Source: DATELY01 sp035276085 (GTDB lineage Bacteria; Pseudomonadota; Gammaproteobacteria; Steroidobacterales; Steroidobacteraceae). From it: DNA of 25,821 bases. The stretch lies in contig DATELY010000002.1 in the NCBI GenBank assembly GCA_035276085.1, positions 1 through 25,821 of the forward strand. Reading direction: 5' to 3'. The position numbers and the translations under genes were made by a program. Of the stretch, positions 1 to 7,953 are shown in pieces. The stretch's first letter is position 1. Each line of letters opens with the position of its first letter. The notes beneath the pieces were generated by a model. It saw nothing but the letters and a program-made list of their open reading frames with translations, was not told the DNA's origin and did no database searches.

Positions 1-747
1 TATGTCTCCTACAATCGTGGCTTCAAGAGCGGCCTCTTCAACGGCATACCGGCCAACCCGGAACCCATCGAGCCGGAGGTGCTCGATGCTTTCGAAGTCG
101 GGCTCAAGACAGAGCTGTTCGACAGGCGAATTCGTCTGAACGTCGCAGGGTTCTATTACGACTACAAGAATCTGCAGGTAACGCTCTACACCCCCGTGTC
201 TTCTATTCTTGACAATGGCGCGCGCGCCCGCGCCTATGGCGGTGATATCGATCTTGCGGCCAGCCTCAATTCCAATCTAAGCATCTTCGCCGGTGCCACT
301 CTGATGCACTCGGAGTTCAGATCATACGACGCTGCCGCCTTCCTCGTTCCACAGCCTGTTTCCGCGGGAGGGGGAATAAACGCGACGCTCGGAAGCGCCA
401 AGGGCAACAAGCTCCCTTATACGCCCGACTTCACCTTTAACGTGGGCAGCTCCTATACCGCACCACTCGCGAAAGGCGAAATCAACATCAACCTGAATTA
501 CAGTTATTCGGATAAATGGTTTGCCGGGCCAGACAATATTCTTGCGCAGCCTTCCTATGGTCTTCTGGACGCGGGCGCTACGTACACTCTTCCTGGTGGA
601 AACGTGAGCTTAGGAGTCTGGGCGCGCAATCTAACGGACGAGAAATACTATGTGAGCTTGGGCGCTCAGGCCAACCCCGGTGGAGGAGCACAAGGTGCCG
701 TAGGCGCTCCACGCACGTACGGCGTGAAAGCCGGATACAAGTTCTAG
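1..747 (+). CDS. TonB-dependent receptor, C-terminal part (5' end outside window)
   Basis: The reading frame is open from base 1 and ends at a TAG at 745-747, so only the last 248 residues are present. The translation starts in YVSYNRGFKSGLFNG and continues with alternating amphipathic strands separated by loops, for example VGLKTELFDRRIRLNVAGFYYDYKNLQV, which is the usual signature of the outer-membrane beta-barrel of TonB-dependent receptors. It ends in aromatic Phe (GVKAGYKF), as expected for an outer-membrane barrel. The plug domain and TonB box lie upstream of the window. Such receptors import siderophores, vitamin B12, or in sphingomonad-like bacteria many carbon substrates. The position next to a catabolic region suggests substrate uptake, but this is inference; the ligand cannot be read from the barrel. 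The nearest downstream genes are on the opposite strand (convergent). Confidence 0.93.
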   Translation, partial: YVSYNRGFKSGLFNGIPANPEPIEPEVLDAFEVGLKTELFDRRIRLNVAGFYYDYKNLQVTLYTPVSSILDNGARARAYGGDIDLAASLNSNLSIFAGATLMHSEFRSYDAAAFLVPQPVSAGGGINATLGSAKGNKLPYTPDFTFNVGSSYTAPLAKGEININLNYSYSDKWFAGPDNILAQPSYGLLDAGATYTLPGGNVSLGVWARNLTDEKYYVSLGAQANPGGGAQGAVGAPRTYGVKAGYKF

Positions 748-759
748 TCTGCAAACGGT

Positions 760-788
760 TCCATTGCCTGTCTACGACAGGCAATGGA
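760..788 (+). terminator. Perfect 12-13 bp hairpin after the receptor gene
   Basis: CCATTGCCTGTC (761-772), a TAC loop, and its exact reverse complement GACAGGCAATGG (776-787) form a very stable stem; T760-A788 adds one pair. It starts 13 bases after the receptor stop codon and lies between convergent genes, so transcript termination or 3'-end protection is the natural reading. There is no U-tract on either side, so it is not a textbook intrinsic terminator. The rest of 748-939 shows nothing I recognise. Confidence 0.55.
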
Positions 789-939
789 GAGCAACGAGAG
801 GACGATTACTTTCCGTGCGCCACCGGCGGCGAGGCCGAGTACGGGGCCGACGGGGACCAGCTCGATGACGACTGGGTGCCCCGCGATTGGGTGGAGCCGA
901 TGTTCGGCGCCGTGACCTGAACGCCGATCGCGCGCGTCT

Positions 940-1161
940 TCAGAGTTTCTCCGAAGAGGACGGGCCCGACCTGCAGGTCAGCTGGAGCACATATGCAGAC
1001 CCACTGGTCTGCGGCATGCCGACGAGGAGCAGCCATGCCACGGCTGCGGCCGCGGCCAATCCCCCAGCGGCCGCAAACATCCAGGTGCGATGACGCTTGA
1101 TGGTCTGATACAGCAGTATCAACTCGGAAATCGCAAGCGCACCGAGAATGCAGCAGCCCAT
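940..1161 (-). CDS. Small two-helix membrane protein, function unknown
   Basis: This 73-residue frame starts 3 bp after the stop codon of the LDI-like membrane protein gene. A purine-rich GGGTGA that includes that stop lies just before its ATG, so the two are probably translationally coupled. The product has two clear hydrophobic stretches, about residues 2-19 (starting GCCILGALAISELILL) and 27-49 (WMFAAAGGLAAAAAVAWLLL). They are separated by a short basic loop, YQTIKRHR, which would be placed in the cytoplasm, and a polar tail of about 23 residues follows. Two Cys (3 and 4) open the protein and a third is in the tail. I recognise no family. The strongest arguments for a real gene are the position and the hydrophobic pattern. 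An overlapping 120-residue frame (806-1168) lacks these properties and looks like a shadow. It may be an accessory subunit of the upstream membrane enzyme (inference). Confidence 0.55.
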   Translation of the reverse strand: MGCCILGALAISELILLYQTIKRHRTWMFAAAGGLAAAAAVAWLLLVGMPQTSGSAYVLQLTCRSGPSSSEKL

Positions 1162-1164
1162 TGT

Positions 1165-3192
1165 TCACCCATTCAGTCTCAGACGGAGCGGCGTGCGACC
1201 ATCGAGTGGGACATCCAGACTGAGACTGCCGTCATCCGCGGAACTCACTTGCGCCATCAGCGCCCCCTCGAGTCGATAACAAGTCGAAGGTCGTAGCCGC
1301 TCCATCTCGAGTCGCTGCATGCCCGGGGCACGTCCGTTATATAGCACCAGGTCGAGATCCTGTCCGTCGCTGATCGCCCGTGCGACGAGCACGTCCGGAT
1401 ACGCGCAATCCGAGAGAACAGGCCCCCTCATTGCCGCCGCATCGGGACCGGCAAGGATCGAATCGCGCCAGTCGTTTGCGCGCGCCCACGTCGCCGTGGC
1501 AAGTTTGATGTTGGCCGCGGTGGAGGTGCCGCGGTAAAAGAGTTTGTCTTTGTCATCGGTTCGTTCGAGGAGTTCAGCCGCCATCGACAGCGCGGCCAAT
1601 CTGACCTCTTCATCGCCGTGTTCAGCCGCCGCCTGCGCGATATTGGCCAGCGTGTAGCCCGGAGAGCGCTTGTAGTTGCCCATGTCGATCTGCTTCTTCC
1701 AAGATGTTTTCAGGCCAAGCTTCTGGTTCGCCATTTCCAGCATCTCTTCTCGCGACGTGACGTAGGCACGTCGCGCGATTCCGGGATGCACGGCGTTGCC
1801 ATAGCACGCGATGGTCAGATGGTTCGCAAACAAGACGGCGGGGTTGAGGCGCGAGAAGCGGTGCAGGCCGGTCAGTGCCGAGACGAAGGCAATGATGTTG
1901 CCATCGGCCGTAACGAATTCCTCATCGAAGCTGCGCATGAACGCGTCGTAGAAGTTCTTGGCGTGTTCCGTGCCGTTTACCCGGTCATAGGGAAACAGTC
2001 CGCACATCGCCAGGATGTTGCAGATGCTGAACGTCCAATGCGGCTCACAGGCGTACAGGCACAGACGGCTGTCGCGCCAGTTCCCCAGGATCGACTGCAC
2101 GAAGCTGTGCGCGTCATGCGGATAGGTTCGATGCGACTTGCTGAAGGGGCGAAATTGCAGCGCACCGGGTTGCTGGTAGCGAAGGTCACCCGTGTTGGCT
2201 GCGTACGTGGTGAGGGCGATCGCAGACCAACCCGTCAACATGATGTTGTCGCGTGTGCCGATCGGATCGGGGTTCCAGCCGAATCTGCCCAGTGCGTATT
2301 CGTATTTCCAATAGCTGCACACTTCGGGGAGGGTCAAGCTTTCGATCGCGAATCGTTGCGCCTGATTGAGGTACCCGTGAAAGTTGGGGGTGTAGCGGGA
2401 TTGCAGTTGCGCCAGGCCATAGCTGATGAAGTTCAGCTGATAGCGCAACGCGGCTGCCTGGATATTGTCGATGCGCGTGAATCCTTCCAGCTTGCCGAGG
2501 GGTTGTAAGGCAAGGTCGAATACATAGCGCGCCGCGCGCAATGCTTCTGTGTCGAGCTCGGGTGCTGTCGCGCTCCGGGTTTCCTGAGCCGCGGTTTGCC
2601 GCTGTTCGTGCCGGGCAATGGCGGCGGGCATATACGCGTTGCGCTGTTTTTGCGTGGCGGCGATGAGCTTGGTATCCGTGCGCCATCGCCACACTTCGAA
2701 CATGCAATAGCCGAGAGCGATCGCGAGTACTGCGAGCTGGCCATAGGGATTCAGCGGGTCATCCGCAGCGGCATAGCTCGTGACCGCGGACAGCACCCAG
2801 ACCGCAATTGGCAGCGCCAGGAAGCCGGTCATCATCCATACGAGAATGCTGATGCGGAATATCAGGAAAGTGGCCGCGAATGCCAGGACGTTCCACCCGC
2901 CGATGGCGAGAAAGCCTCCTCCCGGAACCACGAGACTCCATCCGAGTGCCCGTAGCGCGTAACTGCTGTGCGCGATTCCGAACACCGACAGTAGCGTGGG
3001 CGTGATCCCAGCCAGACACACTAGCGCATAGACGAGCGCGGTACGCCGGCGCAATTGAGAGGTCGCCGGTCCTACATACTCGGCGGGCTTTGCCAAAGCG
3101 GGGACTGCACGATTGCCAGTCCAGCGTGATAGCGCTGCCGAAGCAGCCATGCTCAGCTGTGTCGCAAAGCTCGAGTCGCTCTCGATAGCCAT
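1165..3192 (-). CDS. Membrane protein with C-terminal linalool dehydratase/isomerase-like domain
   Basis: The chosen ATG at 3192 gives 675 residues; a GTG at 3216 would add eight. About residues 50-170 contain four to five hydrophobic helices (LVYALVCLAGITPTLLSVFG through LAVLAIALGYCMFEVW). A cytosolic-looking linker then leads to an alpha/alpha-barrel-like domain from about 210 to 570. This domain matches, from memory, Castellaniella defragrans linalool dehydratase/isomerase (Ldi) at several blocks. ALRYQLNFISYGLA corresponds to VIKYSIAFYAYGLA. The GWNPDPIGTRDNIMLTG block corresponds to FGTDPIEKENIMYKG. CEPHWTFSIC, with Cys382 and Cys391 nine residues apart, matches the Ldi pair CEPDNYFVQC, followed by YDRVNGTEH versus YDRLHGTDY. 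Known Ldi is periplasmic, without this membrane module, and interconverts linalool, geraniol and myrcene. A beta-rich tail (about 590-675) is additional. By eye, an active-site Tyr of Ldi seems replaced by His in the block FANHLTIACY, so the reaction may differ. It is followed by a coupled small membrane protein and preceded by the bicupin gene at 157 bp. Confidence 0.82.
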   Translation of the reverse strand: MAIESDSSFATQLSMAASAALSRWTGNRAVPALAKPAEYVGPATSQLRRRTALVYALVCLAGITPTLLSVFGIAHSSYALRALGWSLVVPGGGFLAIGGWNVLAFAATFLIFRISILVWMMTGFLALPIAVWVLSAVTSYAAADDPLNPYGQLAVLAIALGYCMFEVWRWRTDTKLIAATQKQRNAYMPAAIARHEQRQTAAQETRSATAPELDTEALRAARYVFDLALQPLGKLEGFTRIDNIQAAALRYQLNFISYGLAQLQSRYTPNFHGYLNQAQRFAIESLTLPEVCSYWKYEYALGRFGWNPDPIGTRDNIMLTGWSAIALTTYAANTGDLRYQQPGALQFRPFSKSHRTYPHDAHSFVQSILGNWRDSRLCLYACEPHWTFSICNILAMCGLFPYDRVNGTEHAKNFYDAFMRSFDEEFVTADGNIIAFVSALTGLHRFSRLNPAVLFANHLTIACYGNAVHPGIARRAYVTSREEMLEMANQKLGLKTSWKKQIDMGNYKRSPGYTLANIAQAAAEHGDEEVRLAALSMAAELLERTDDKDKLFYRGTSTAANIKLATATWARANDWRDSILAGPDAAAMRGPVLSDCAYPDVLVARAISDGQDLDLVLYNGRAPGMQRLEMERLRPSTCYRLEGALMAQVSSADDGSLSLDVPLDGRTPLRLRLNG

Positions 3193-3349
3193 TATGTACC
3201 CCAGCGCGTTGACCACCCGTCAGCACGCCATCCGTGAACATCGCATCACTGACATCGATTGTCCGCTCGCCGCTCTCGCAGCATATCCATCGCCACGAAA
3301 TGCACGGCACTTCGCGTAGGTCAGCGATGTCCGGTACGGCGCATGCCCC

Positions 3350-4090
3350 TCAAGCAGGAATCTGCCGAAGCAGCTCCGCTTCTTTGTCATGGATCGTCAC
3401 GGCGAAATCGAAAATCTCGCCCTCGCGCGGTTCCGGCACGAGCAGGCTGACGTGACGTTCGATCGCACCCGAGCTGTTGAAGTTGCGGTGGACCACGCCC
3501 GGCGGAAGCACGACCAGGCTGTTGGCTCCTGCGACGAGGCGCTTGCGGCCGACATCGATTGTCATCTCGCCTTCCTGAATCAGATAGATCTGGGCGAACG
3601 CATGGATGTGGTAGTCAGGGCTGCCGGCGCCGGGCTGGACCTGTAGCACGTTCATCCGCAGCGTTTGTGCTCCCCCGGTGCGGTCGATGAGACTTTGATA
3701 AGCAAAGCCCTGACCTTCGAACTTCGATTGATCGATCGGGATGACGCGTGCCTCGCCGCTCTTTGCGGCCTGCGAGCTGTCAGCGACGGGGGCTTCGATC
3801 TCAGCCCACACGGTGTCCCCATCTCCCGTGACTGCGGCAGGAATGCCCGCCGGAATGAAGATGAGCTCGCCTCTACGTGCGCGGTGGCTTTGGTTACCTG
3901 CCACAAGCCGTGCTTCGCCTTCAATCACCAATGCATAACGCTCGATCCCCGCGCTGCGCGTCGGGCTCGCTTCGCCGCCGCCACGGCACGGCCGCACCGA
4001 CACGCCGGTTCCTTCGCTGAGCGCGAGTAGCCAGTCACCGTAGTGTGCCTTCTTGAGGTTGCCGATATCGAAAGGTCGAACGTAGCGCAT
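3350..4090 (-). CDS. Bicupin protein, possible single-metal dioxygenase or isomerase
   Basis: This 246-residue protein contains two cupin folds. The N-terminal one (about 48-98; ERYALVIEGEARLVAG then GELIFIPAGIPAAV) keeps the beta-barrel turns but lacks the histidines. The C-terminal one (about 155-210) has PDYHIHAFAQIYLIQEGE and LPPGVVHRNFN. This supplies His161, His163, Gln167 (where most cupins have Glu) and His201, so one metal site is likely. This architecture resembles (S)-ureidoglycine aminohydrolase-type and gentisate dioxygenase-type bicupins, and I cannot decide between them. The gene starts 12 bp after the hydratase-like gene and belongs to the same transcript. In a train that also encodes an aromatic-type monooxygenase, an FAH hydrolase and a keto-pentenoate hydratase, a ring-cleaving or tautomerising role is plausible but unproven. 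Confidence 0.8.
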   Translation of the reverse strand: MRYVRPFDIGNLKKAHYGDWLLALSEGTGVSVRPCRGGGEASPTRSAGIERYALVIEGEARLVAGNQSHRARRGELIFIPAGIPAAVTGDGDTVWAEIEAPVADSSQAAKSGEARVIPIDQSKFEGQGFAYQSLIDRTGGAQTLRMNVLQVQPGAGSPDYHIHAFAQIYLIQEGEMTIDVGRKRLVAGANSLVVLPPGVVHRNFNSSGAIERHVSLLVPEPREGEIFDFAVTIHDKEAELLRQIPA

Positions 4091-4102
4091 GTGAGGTCCT
4101 GT

Positions 4103-4912
4103 CTAGGTTTTCGCGCCTTGCTGCCCGCGCAACCGCACGCAAACGCTGCCGAGCGTGGCGAACTCGAGCGTTGCAACTTGGTTGGCGCGAGAGACGCGTT
4201 GAGGCGGAGCCAGGCTGCCCGTCATGATGATTTGCCCGGCATGAAGCTTCTCGCCGATTTCGTGGAGGCCCGCAGCCATCGCCGCGACCACATTGAGCGG
4301 ACTGCCCATCGCCTCGAATCCGGCGGCTGCTGCGCGTGGCTCGCCATCGACACTGACGAGGCAGGCTTCCAGTCGCGGATCGATGCTGCGCGCCGGGGTG
4401 CAACGCGATCCGAAGACCACATAGCCGCCGAACGCCTTCTGGACCGCGATCAAATGCGGCCAGCTGTAATGTTTTTCCAGCACGCCCTTGCGCACCGGTG
4501 CCACTTCGATTGCGGGCAGGAAGCAATCGATGGCGCTGAGCACGTCGACCGGCTTCAGATCGCGACCCTCCAGGTCGCGGCCGAGAATCAGCGCCATCTC
4601 GCTCTCGATGAACACATCGTCACTGTCCAGCTCCACCTGGTCTCCATCGGCTCGGGCAATGGAGGCCAGCAGCGTTCCGATCATCGGACGTGGGGCGTCG
4701 GGGAAGAGCGATCTGATCCCCGCTGAAGTGAACGACGCCTGGTGACCGATGATGCGATCGCCCATCGCCACGCGGCGGCGCTTGACCGCGAGCTGCACGG
4801 CCAACGCCTCTTGTTGACTGATATCGGGCTTGAGCTTGGTGATGTCACGCGCGGGATCGGAGTCGATTCCCGGCTGATCGATATGCGCCACGAGCTTGTC
4901 CATGGTCAGCAT
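4103..4912 (-). CDS. 2-keto-4-pentenoate hydratase-like protein (MhpD/HpcG group of the FAH fold)
   Basis: The 269-residue protein has the length and order of the hydratase/decarboxylase branch of the FAH superfamily. It has RVAMGDRIIGHQASFTS near residue 47, the metal-binding pair FIESEMALILGRDL (Glu103, Glu105), a third acidic ligand in AIEVAPV (Glu136), and the C-terminal EAMGSPLNVVAAMAAGL and GQIIMTGSL. Family members add water to 2-hydroxypenta-2,4-dienoate-type products of meta-cleavage, or decarboxylate 4-oxalocrotonate, with Mg2+. The usual G-x-K-x-G-x-T-S block reads GHQASFTS here, so the conserved Lys is Gln; this could mean an altered substrate. The start at 4912 is supported by GAGGA seven bases upstream, overlapping the end of the ligase gene (13 bp gap). 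Confidence 0.86.
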   Translation of the reverse strand: MLTMDKLVAHIDQPGIDSDPARDITKLKPDISQQEALAVQLAVKRRRVAMGDRIIGHQASFTSAGIRSLFPDAPRPMIGTLLASIARADGDQVELDSDDVFIESEMALILGRDLEGRDLKPVDVLSAIDCFLPAIEVAPVRKGVLEKHYSWPHLIAVQKAFGGYVVFGSRCTPARSIDPRLEACLVSVDGEPRAAAAGFEAMGSPLNVVAAMAAGLHEIGEKLHAGQIIMTGSLAPPQRVSRANQVATLEFATLGSVCVRLRGQQGAKT

Positions 4913-4925
4913 TTGCGGTTCCTCA

Positions 4926-6614
4926 TCAATGGGTCGCCTTGTCGCCCCGAAGCACGGCGCGCTGGATTTTGCCGCTGACGGTCTTCGGCAGATCGCTCAT
5001 GATGTCGATGGTGCGTGGAATCTTGTACGCGGCCAGCCGCTCGCGGCAGTGTGCGATCAGCTCCTCTTCGAGCACGGAGGTGCCATTGACCAGTGACACG
5101 CACGCTTTGACGTTCTCGCCACGATAGGTGTCGGGCACGCCGATCACGGCGGCTTCCCGCACCGCCGGATGAGTGTACAAAACGTCTTCGACTTCTCGCG
5201 GCCAGACTTTGAAGCCGCTCGCGATGATCACGTCCTTCTTGCGGTCGACGAGATAGATCCAGCCCTCATCGTCCATGAAGCCCAGGTCGCCCGAATGCAT
5301 CCAGCCTCCGGCAAGCGCCGTCGCGCTCTCCTGCGGCTTGCGCCAGTAGCCGGCCATTACTTGCGGCCCGCGCACCAATATTTCGCCGATGGTCCCCGGG
5401 GCGACCGGCCGGTCATGCTCATCGGCGATGCGAATCTCGGTCGACGGTATGGGGATGCCGATCGACAGCACGCCATCGCGCACCGGAATTTCGTGACCAT
5501 ACGGGGCGAGCACGGCAGGGGAGGTGAGCTCGGTCATGCCGTATGAGTTATGCACGGCAAAGCCCAGCTGCTTCTGGATGTCGTCCCTCAGCGCGGGCGG
5601 AATCGGCGCACCGCCCGACCAGACTTTCGTCAAGCTCGCCATGTCGGCCGCGGTCGCATCGTGCAGGCGCAGAAGCGCGTTGAACGCCGTGATGGCGCCG
5701 ATCGCGAAGGTCGGCCGGTGCAACCGGATCATCTCCAGCACGACGTTGGGCTCAAATCGATAATTGAGGACCATCGCGCACGCCGCACTGAAGGCGGCGC
5801 CCATGTGGCAGATGAGGCCCGTGACATGGAAGAAGGGTGCGATCGCCAAGATGCGGTCGTGCTGATCCAGAGCGCACCAGTCGCGCATGATCTGGGAATT
5901 GAAGGCCATACCCTGCTGGAGCAGCATCGCCCCTTTCGGCACGCCGGTGGTGCCCGAGGTATAGAGAATCAACGCAAGCTCGTCAGGCTTGAACGACGCT
6001 AGGCGAGGCTTGCGGCCGCGATGGCTTTCAATGATGTCAGCCAGCCTCACGCCCCGCGATGCGGCCATCCGCGGCGGCAGAACGCGCTTGTCGTTGCGCG
6101 ATTGTCCGTCCGAGGGCGATGCGAGAACGATCGGCAGATGACTCAGCCCGGCTGCCTCCAGGCCTGCGAAGATTTCCTCCGCTTCTGCTTCCTGACAAAG
6201 AACCACGCTGGGCTCTGCATCGGCAAAGATGCGCGCCAACTCCGCGGCACGATACATCGGGTTCCCCGGAACGGGCACCGCGCCCGCTTTCCATGCCGCG
6301 AGACAGAGCACCGGAAAGCTCGGGATATTCTGTGTCACCACGCACACTCGGTCGCCTGGCGCAACATTGCGATCCTGCAACCAGACAGCGAGCGCATCGC
6401 TCTGGGCGTCCAGAGCGGCGAAGGAGACCGTCTGATCGAAGTAAATGAGCGCTGCCGCGTCCGGATTCCTGCGAACCGCATCGCGGAACATGCTCAGCAT
6501 GTCGCCATGCTCCGCTTGAAACGGTGCGGAGATCGTTTTCGGATAAAGCCGAACCCAGGGCGCTTTGCTCAAGTCCATGCCGGTCCGCGACGACGAATGG
6601 GCACCCTCGCTCAC
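4926..6614 (-). CDS. AMP-forming acyl-CoA synthetase
   Basis: The product (562 residues from a GTG at 6614) activates a carboxylic acid to its CoA thioester with ATP. It shows the ANL-superfamily motifs in order: the P-loop YTSGTTGVPKG (about 218-228), the YGMTE adenine motif, HSGDLGFMDDEGWIYLVDRKKD, the hinge region with GFKVWPREVED, and the catalytic Lys in PKTVSGKIQR (about 549). The frame stays open upstream to a TTG at 6668 that overlaps the DUF3500 stop. The GTG at 6614 has GAGGA seven bases upstream, so I prefer it; an ATG at 6578 lacks a ribosome site. It is probably a medium/long-chain or aryl-acid ligase. No other acyl-CoA ligase occurs in the window, so it may feed the beta-oxidation operon at 14556-19968. 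Confidence 0.93.
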   Translation of the reverse strand: MSEGAHSSSRTGMDLSKAPWVRLYPKTISAPFQAEHGDMLSMFRDAVRRNPDAAALIYFDQTVSFAALDAQSDALAVWLQDRNVAPGDRVCVVTQNIPSFPVLCLAAWKAGAVPVPGNPMYRAAELARIFADAEPSVVLCQEAEAEEIFAGLEAAGLSHLPIVLASPSDGQSRNDKRVLPPRMAASRGVRLADIIESHRGRKPRLASFKPDELALILYTSGTTGVPKGAMLLQQGMAFNSQIMRDWCALDQHDRILAIAPFFHVTGLICHMGAAFSAACAMVLNYRFEPNVVLEMIRLHRPTFAIGAITAFNALLRLHDATAADMASLTKVWSGGAPIPPALRDDIQKQLGFAVHNSYGMTELTSPAVLAPYGHEIPVRDGVLSIGIPIPSTEIRIADEHDRPVAPGTIGEILVRGPQVMAGYWRKPQESATALAGGWMHSGDLGFMDDEGWIYLVDRKKDVIIASGFKVWPREVEDVLYTHPAVREAAVIGVPDTYRGENVKACVSLVNGTSVLEEELIAHCRERLAAYKIPRTIDIMSDLPKTVSGKIQRAVLRGDKATH

Positions 6615-6664
6615 ATCGCTTTCCTCAGCCTCTTCGGTTTTGACGCTGTCACCGGTGCCGCGCC

Positions 6665-7939
6665 TCAATCATGGCGGTGGTAGGTGCGGCCGCCGTCATG
6701 ACTGTGCGAGCCATCACTCGCACGATCGTGACCGCCCTGCGCGTAATGCTGCCGCAGCAGATCGAACCCGTAGTCCCCGCCATTGGGTGTGCGGACGATC
6801 GAGTGAACGTGGAAGCGAGCAGGATTCTCGTTGGCGAGGAAGATGCCGCTGTGATGATCGAACTCGATCAGGGCCACAGGGCTGTGAATGCGGAAGTAAA
6901 AGGGGTTGATGTCGTCCGCGGGGCCGATCCAGGCAAAGTGCGTCCGGTCCAGATAGCGTTCGATCTCGCGCACCCGCGCTTCGGCCGGGCCATCGGGTAG
7001 GTTGCAGACAAACACTTCGGCGAGTTCCAGCACCAATCGTTTCTGCTGCCGATCCAGTCCGCCAACCGGCAAGCCTTCGTAGGGCACGACGCGATTATCT
7101 CGGAACGCACCGCCAACTTGACGTCCATCGTCAGGGTGATAGCGGCCTGGCGGTTGATCGGCTGTCAGCATCGATCCGTAGAGCACAGCCTTCTTCTGCT
7201 CGCTGTCATTCAAAGATCGAAACAAGCGAAGCGCGCTCGTTTCATGCGGCTCAAAGAGACGGCGATGCTCGGGACCCTGATCGTGATCCGGCTCGACGCC
7301 CATGAACACAGGCGAGAGCACCATCTGCCCGCCGATGAACATGCAATTGAGCGCGAGATGATGTCCGAATAGCTGCCATCCCCAAGGTTCGGCCGTCGAC
7401 GGCGTTCCAAAGATCGAAATCGTAAAAGCCCAATCGTTCAGCACGTCGGTCATGTTGTTGAGGCGGCCCAAGAACAGGTTATTCGCCATCACTTCGCGCG
7501 TGCGCCGATAGCCTTCGGGCGAAAGCGATACGCGGACTAGCTCGAGCGCCAACTCCCGCAGCGGCATCGGCAGATCGAGGAGTTCGACCTGCGGATTGCG
7601 CAGGATGAGCGGCGTGTTATGCCAATGCCGCCAGAGACCGGAATCCAGCGGAAAGCACACTTGCGACCGGATTGCGGGATCCAACGCATTCAGCCAGCGG
7701 TGAGCGGCCTCGGCCGCTGCGGCTGCCGGTGCACCCTCGGAGCGGAACCCAAACACGTCGCTGACCATCGTGCCGTCGGCGGTAATTCCGCGAAATGGCT
7801 CACGAGACAGCGGCGCCCAAATTCCAAGCAGACGCTCGAGAAATGGCGGGAATGCCTCCAGACTCATCCGGCAATCTGCCTTGGATAGACGAGGCACCTT
7901 GGTCGGATCGACGTAGTGGCTGAAATCCGCAGTGCTCAT
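6665..7939 (-). CDS. DUF3500 family protein with histidine-rich C-terminus
   Basis: The 424-residue product has the hallmark blocks of DUF3500: WGWQLFGHHLALN (186-198), GGQMVLSPVFMGVEP, and near the end FDHHSGIFLANENPARFHVHSIVRTPNGGDYGFDLLRQHY. The biochemical function of the family is not established to my knowledge. The many conserved His and acidic residues suggest metal binding. After the conserved domain a tail of about 25 residues is rich in His and Asp (HDRASDGSHSHDGG, RTYHRHD), as in nickel, zinc or copper handling proteins. No signal peptide is visible, so it is probably cytoplasmic. The start is secure: GGAGG lies seven bases before the ATG. It follows the HupE/UreJ gene by 14 bp and precedes the acyl-CoA ligase. 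Confidence 0.88.
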   Translation of the reverse strand: MSTADFSHYVDPTKVPRLSKADCRMSLEAFPPFLERLLGIWAPLSREPFRGITADGTMVSDVFGFRSEGAPAAAAAEAAHRWLNALDPAIRSQVCFPLDSGLWRHWHNTPLILRNPQVELLDLPMPLRELALELVRVSLSPEGYRRTREVMANNLFLGRLNNMTDVLNDWAFTISIFGTPSTAEPWGWQLFGHHLALNCMFIGGQMVLSPVFMGVEPDHDQGPEHRRLFEPHETSALRLFRSLNDSEQKKAVLYGSMLTADQPPGRYHPDDGRQVGGAFRDNRVVPYEGLPVGGLDRQQKRLVLELAEVFVCNLPDGPAEARVREIERYLDRTHFAWIGPADDINPFYFRIHSPVALIEFDHHSGIFLANENPARFHVHSIVRTPNGGDYGFDLLRQHYAQGGHDRASDGSHSHDGGRTYHRHD

Positions 7940-7953
7940 GTACTAGCCTCCTG

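Noticed and set aside
806..1168. A 120-residue minus-strand frame after the LDI-like gene
   Set aside because: It overlaps the 73-residue two-helix frame, lacks hydrophobic or domain character, and starts inside the stop region of the upstream gene; the shorter frame is the better gene.
1618..2508. A 296-residue plus-strand open frame
   Set aside because: It is antisense to the LDI-like gene, has no recognisable motif, and its composition is that of a shadow frame in GC-rich DNA.
6615..6668. TTG start of the acyl-CoA ligase overlapping the DUF3500 stop
   Set aside because: The extra 18 residues are acidic and non-conserved, whereas GTG 6614 has a clear GAGGA ribosome site.
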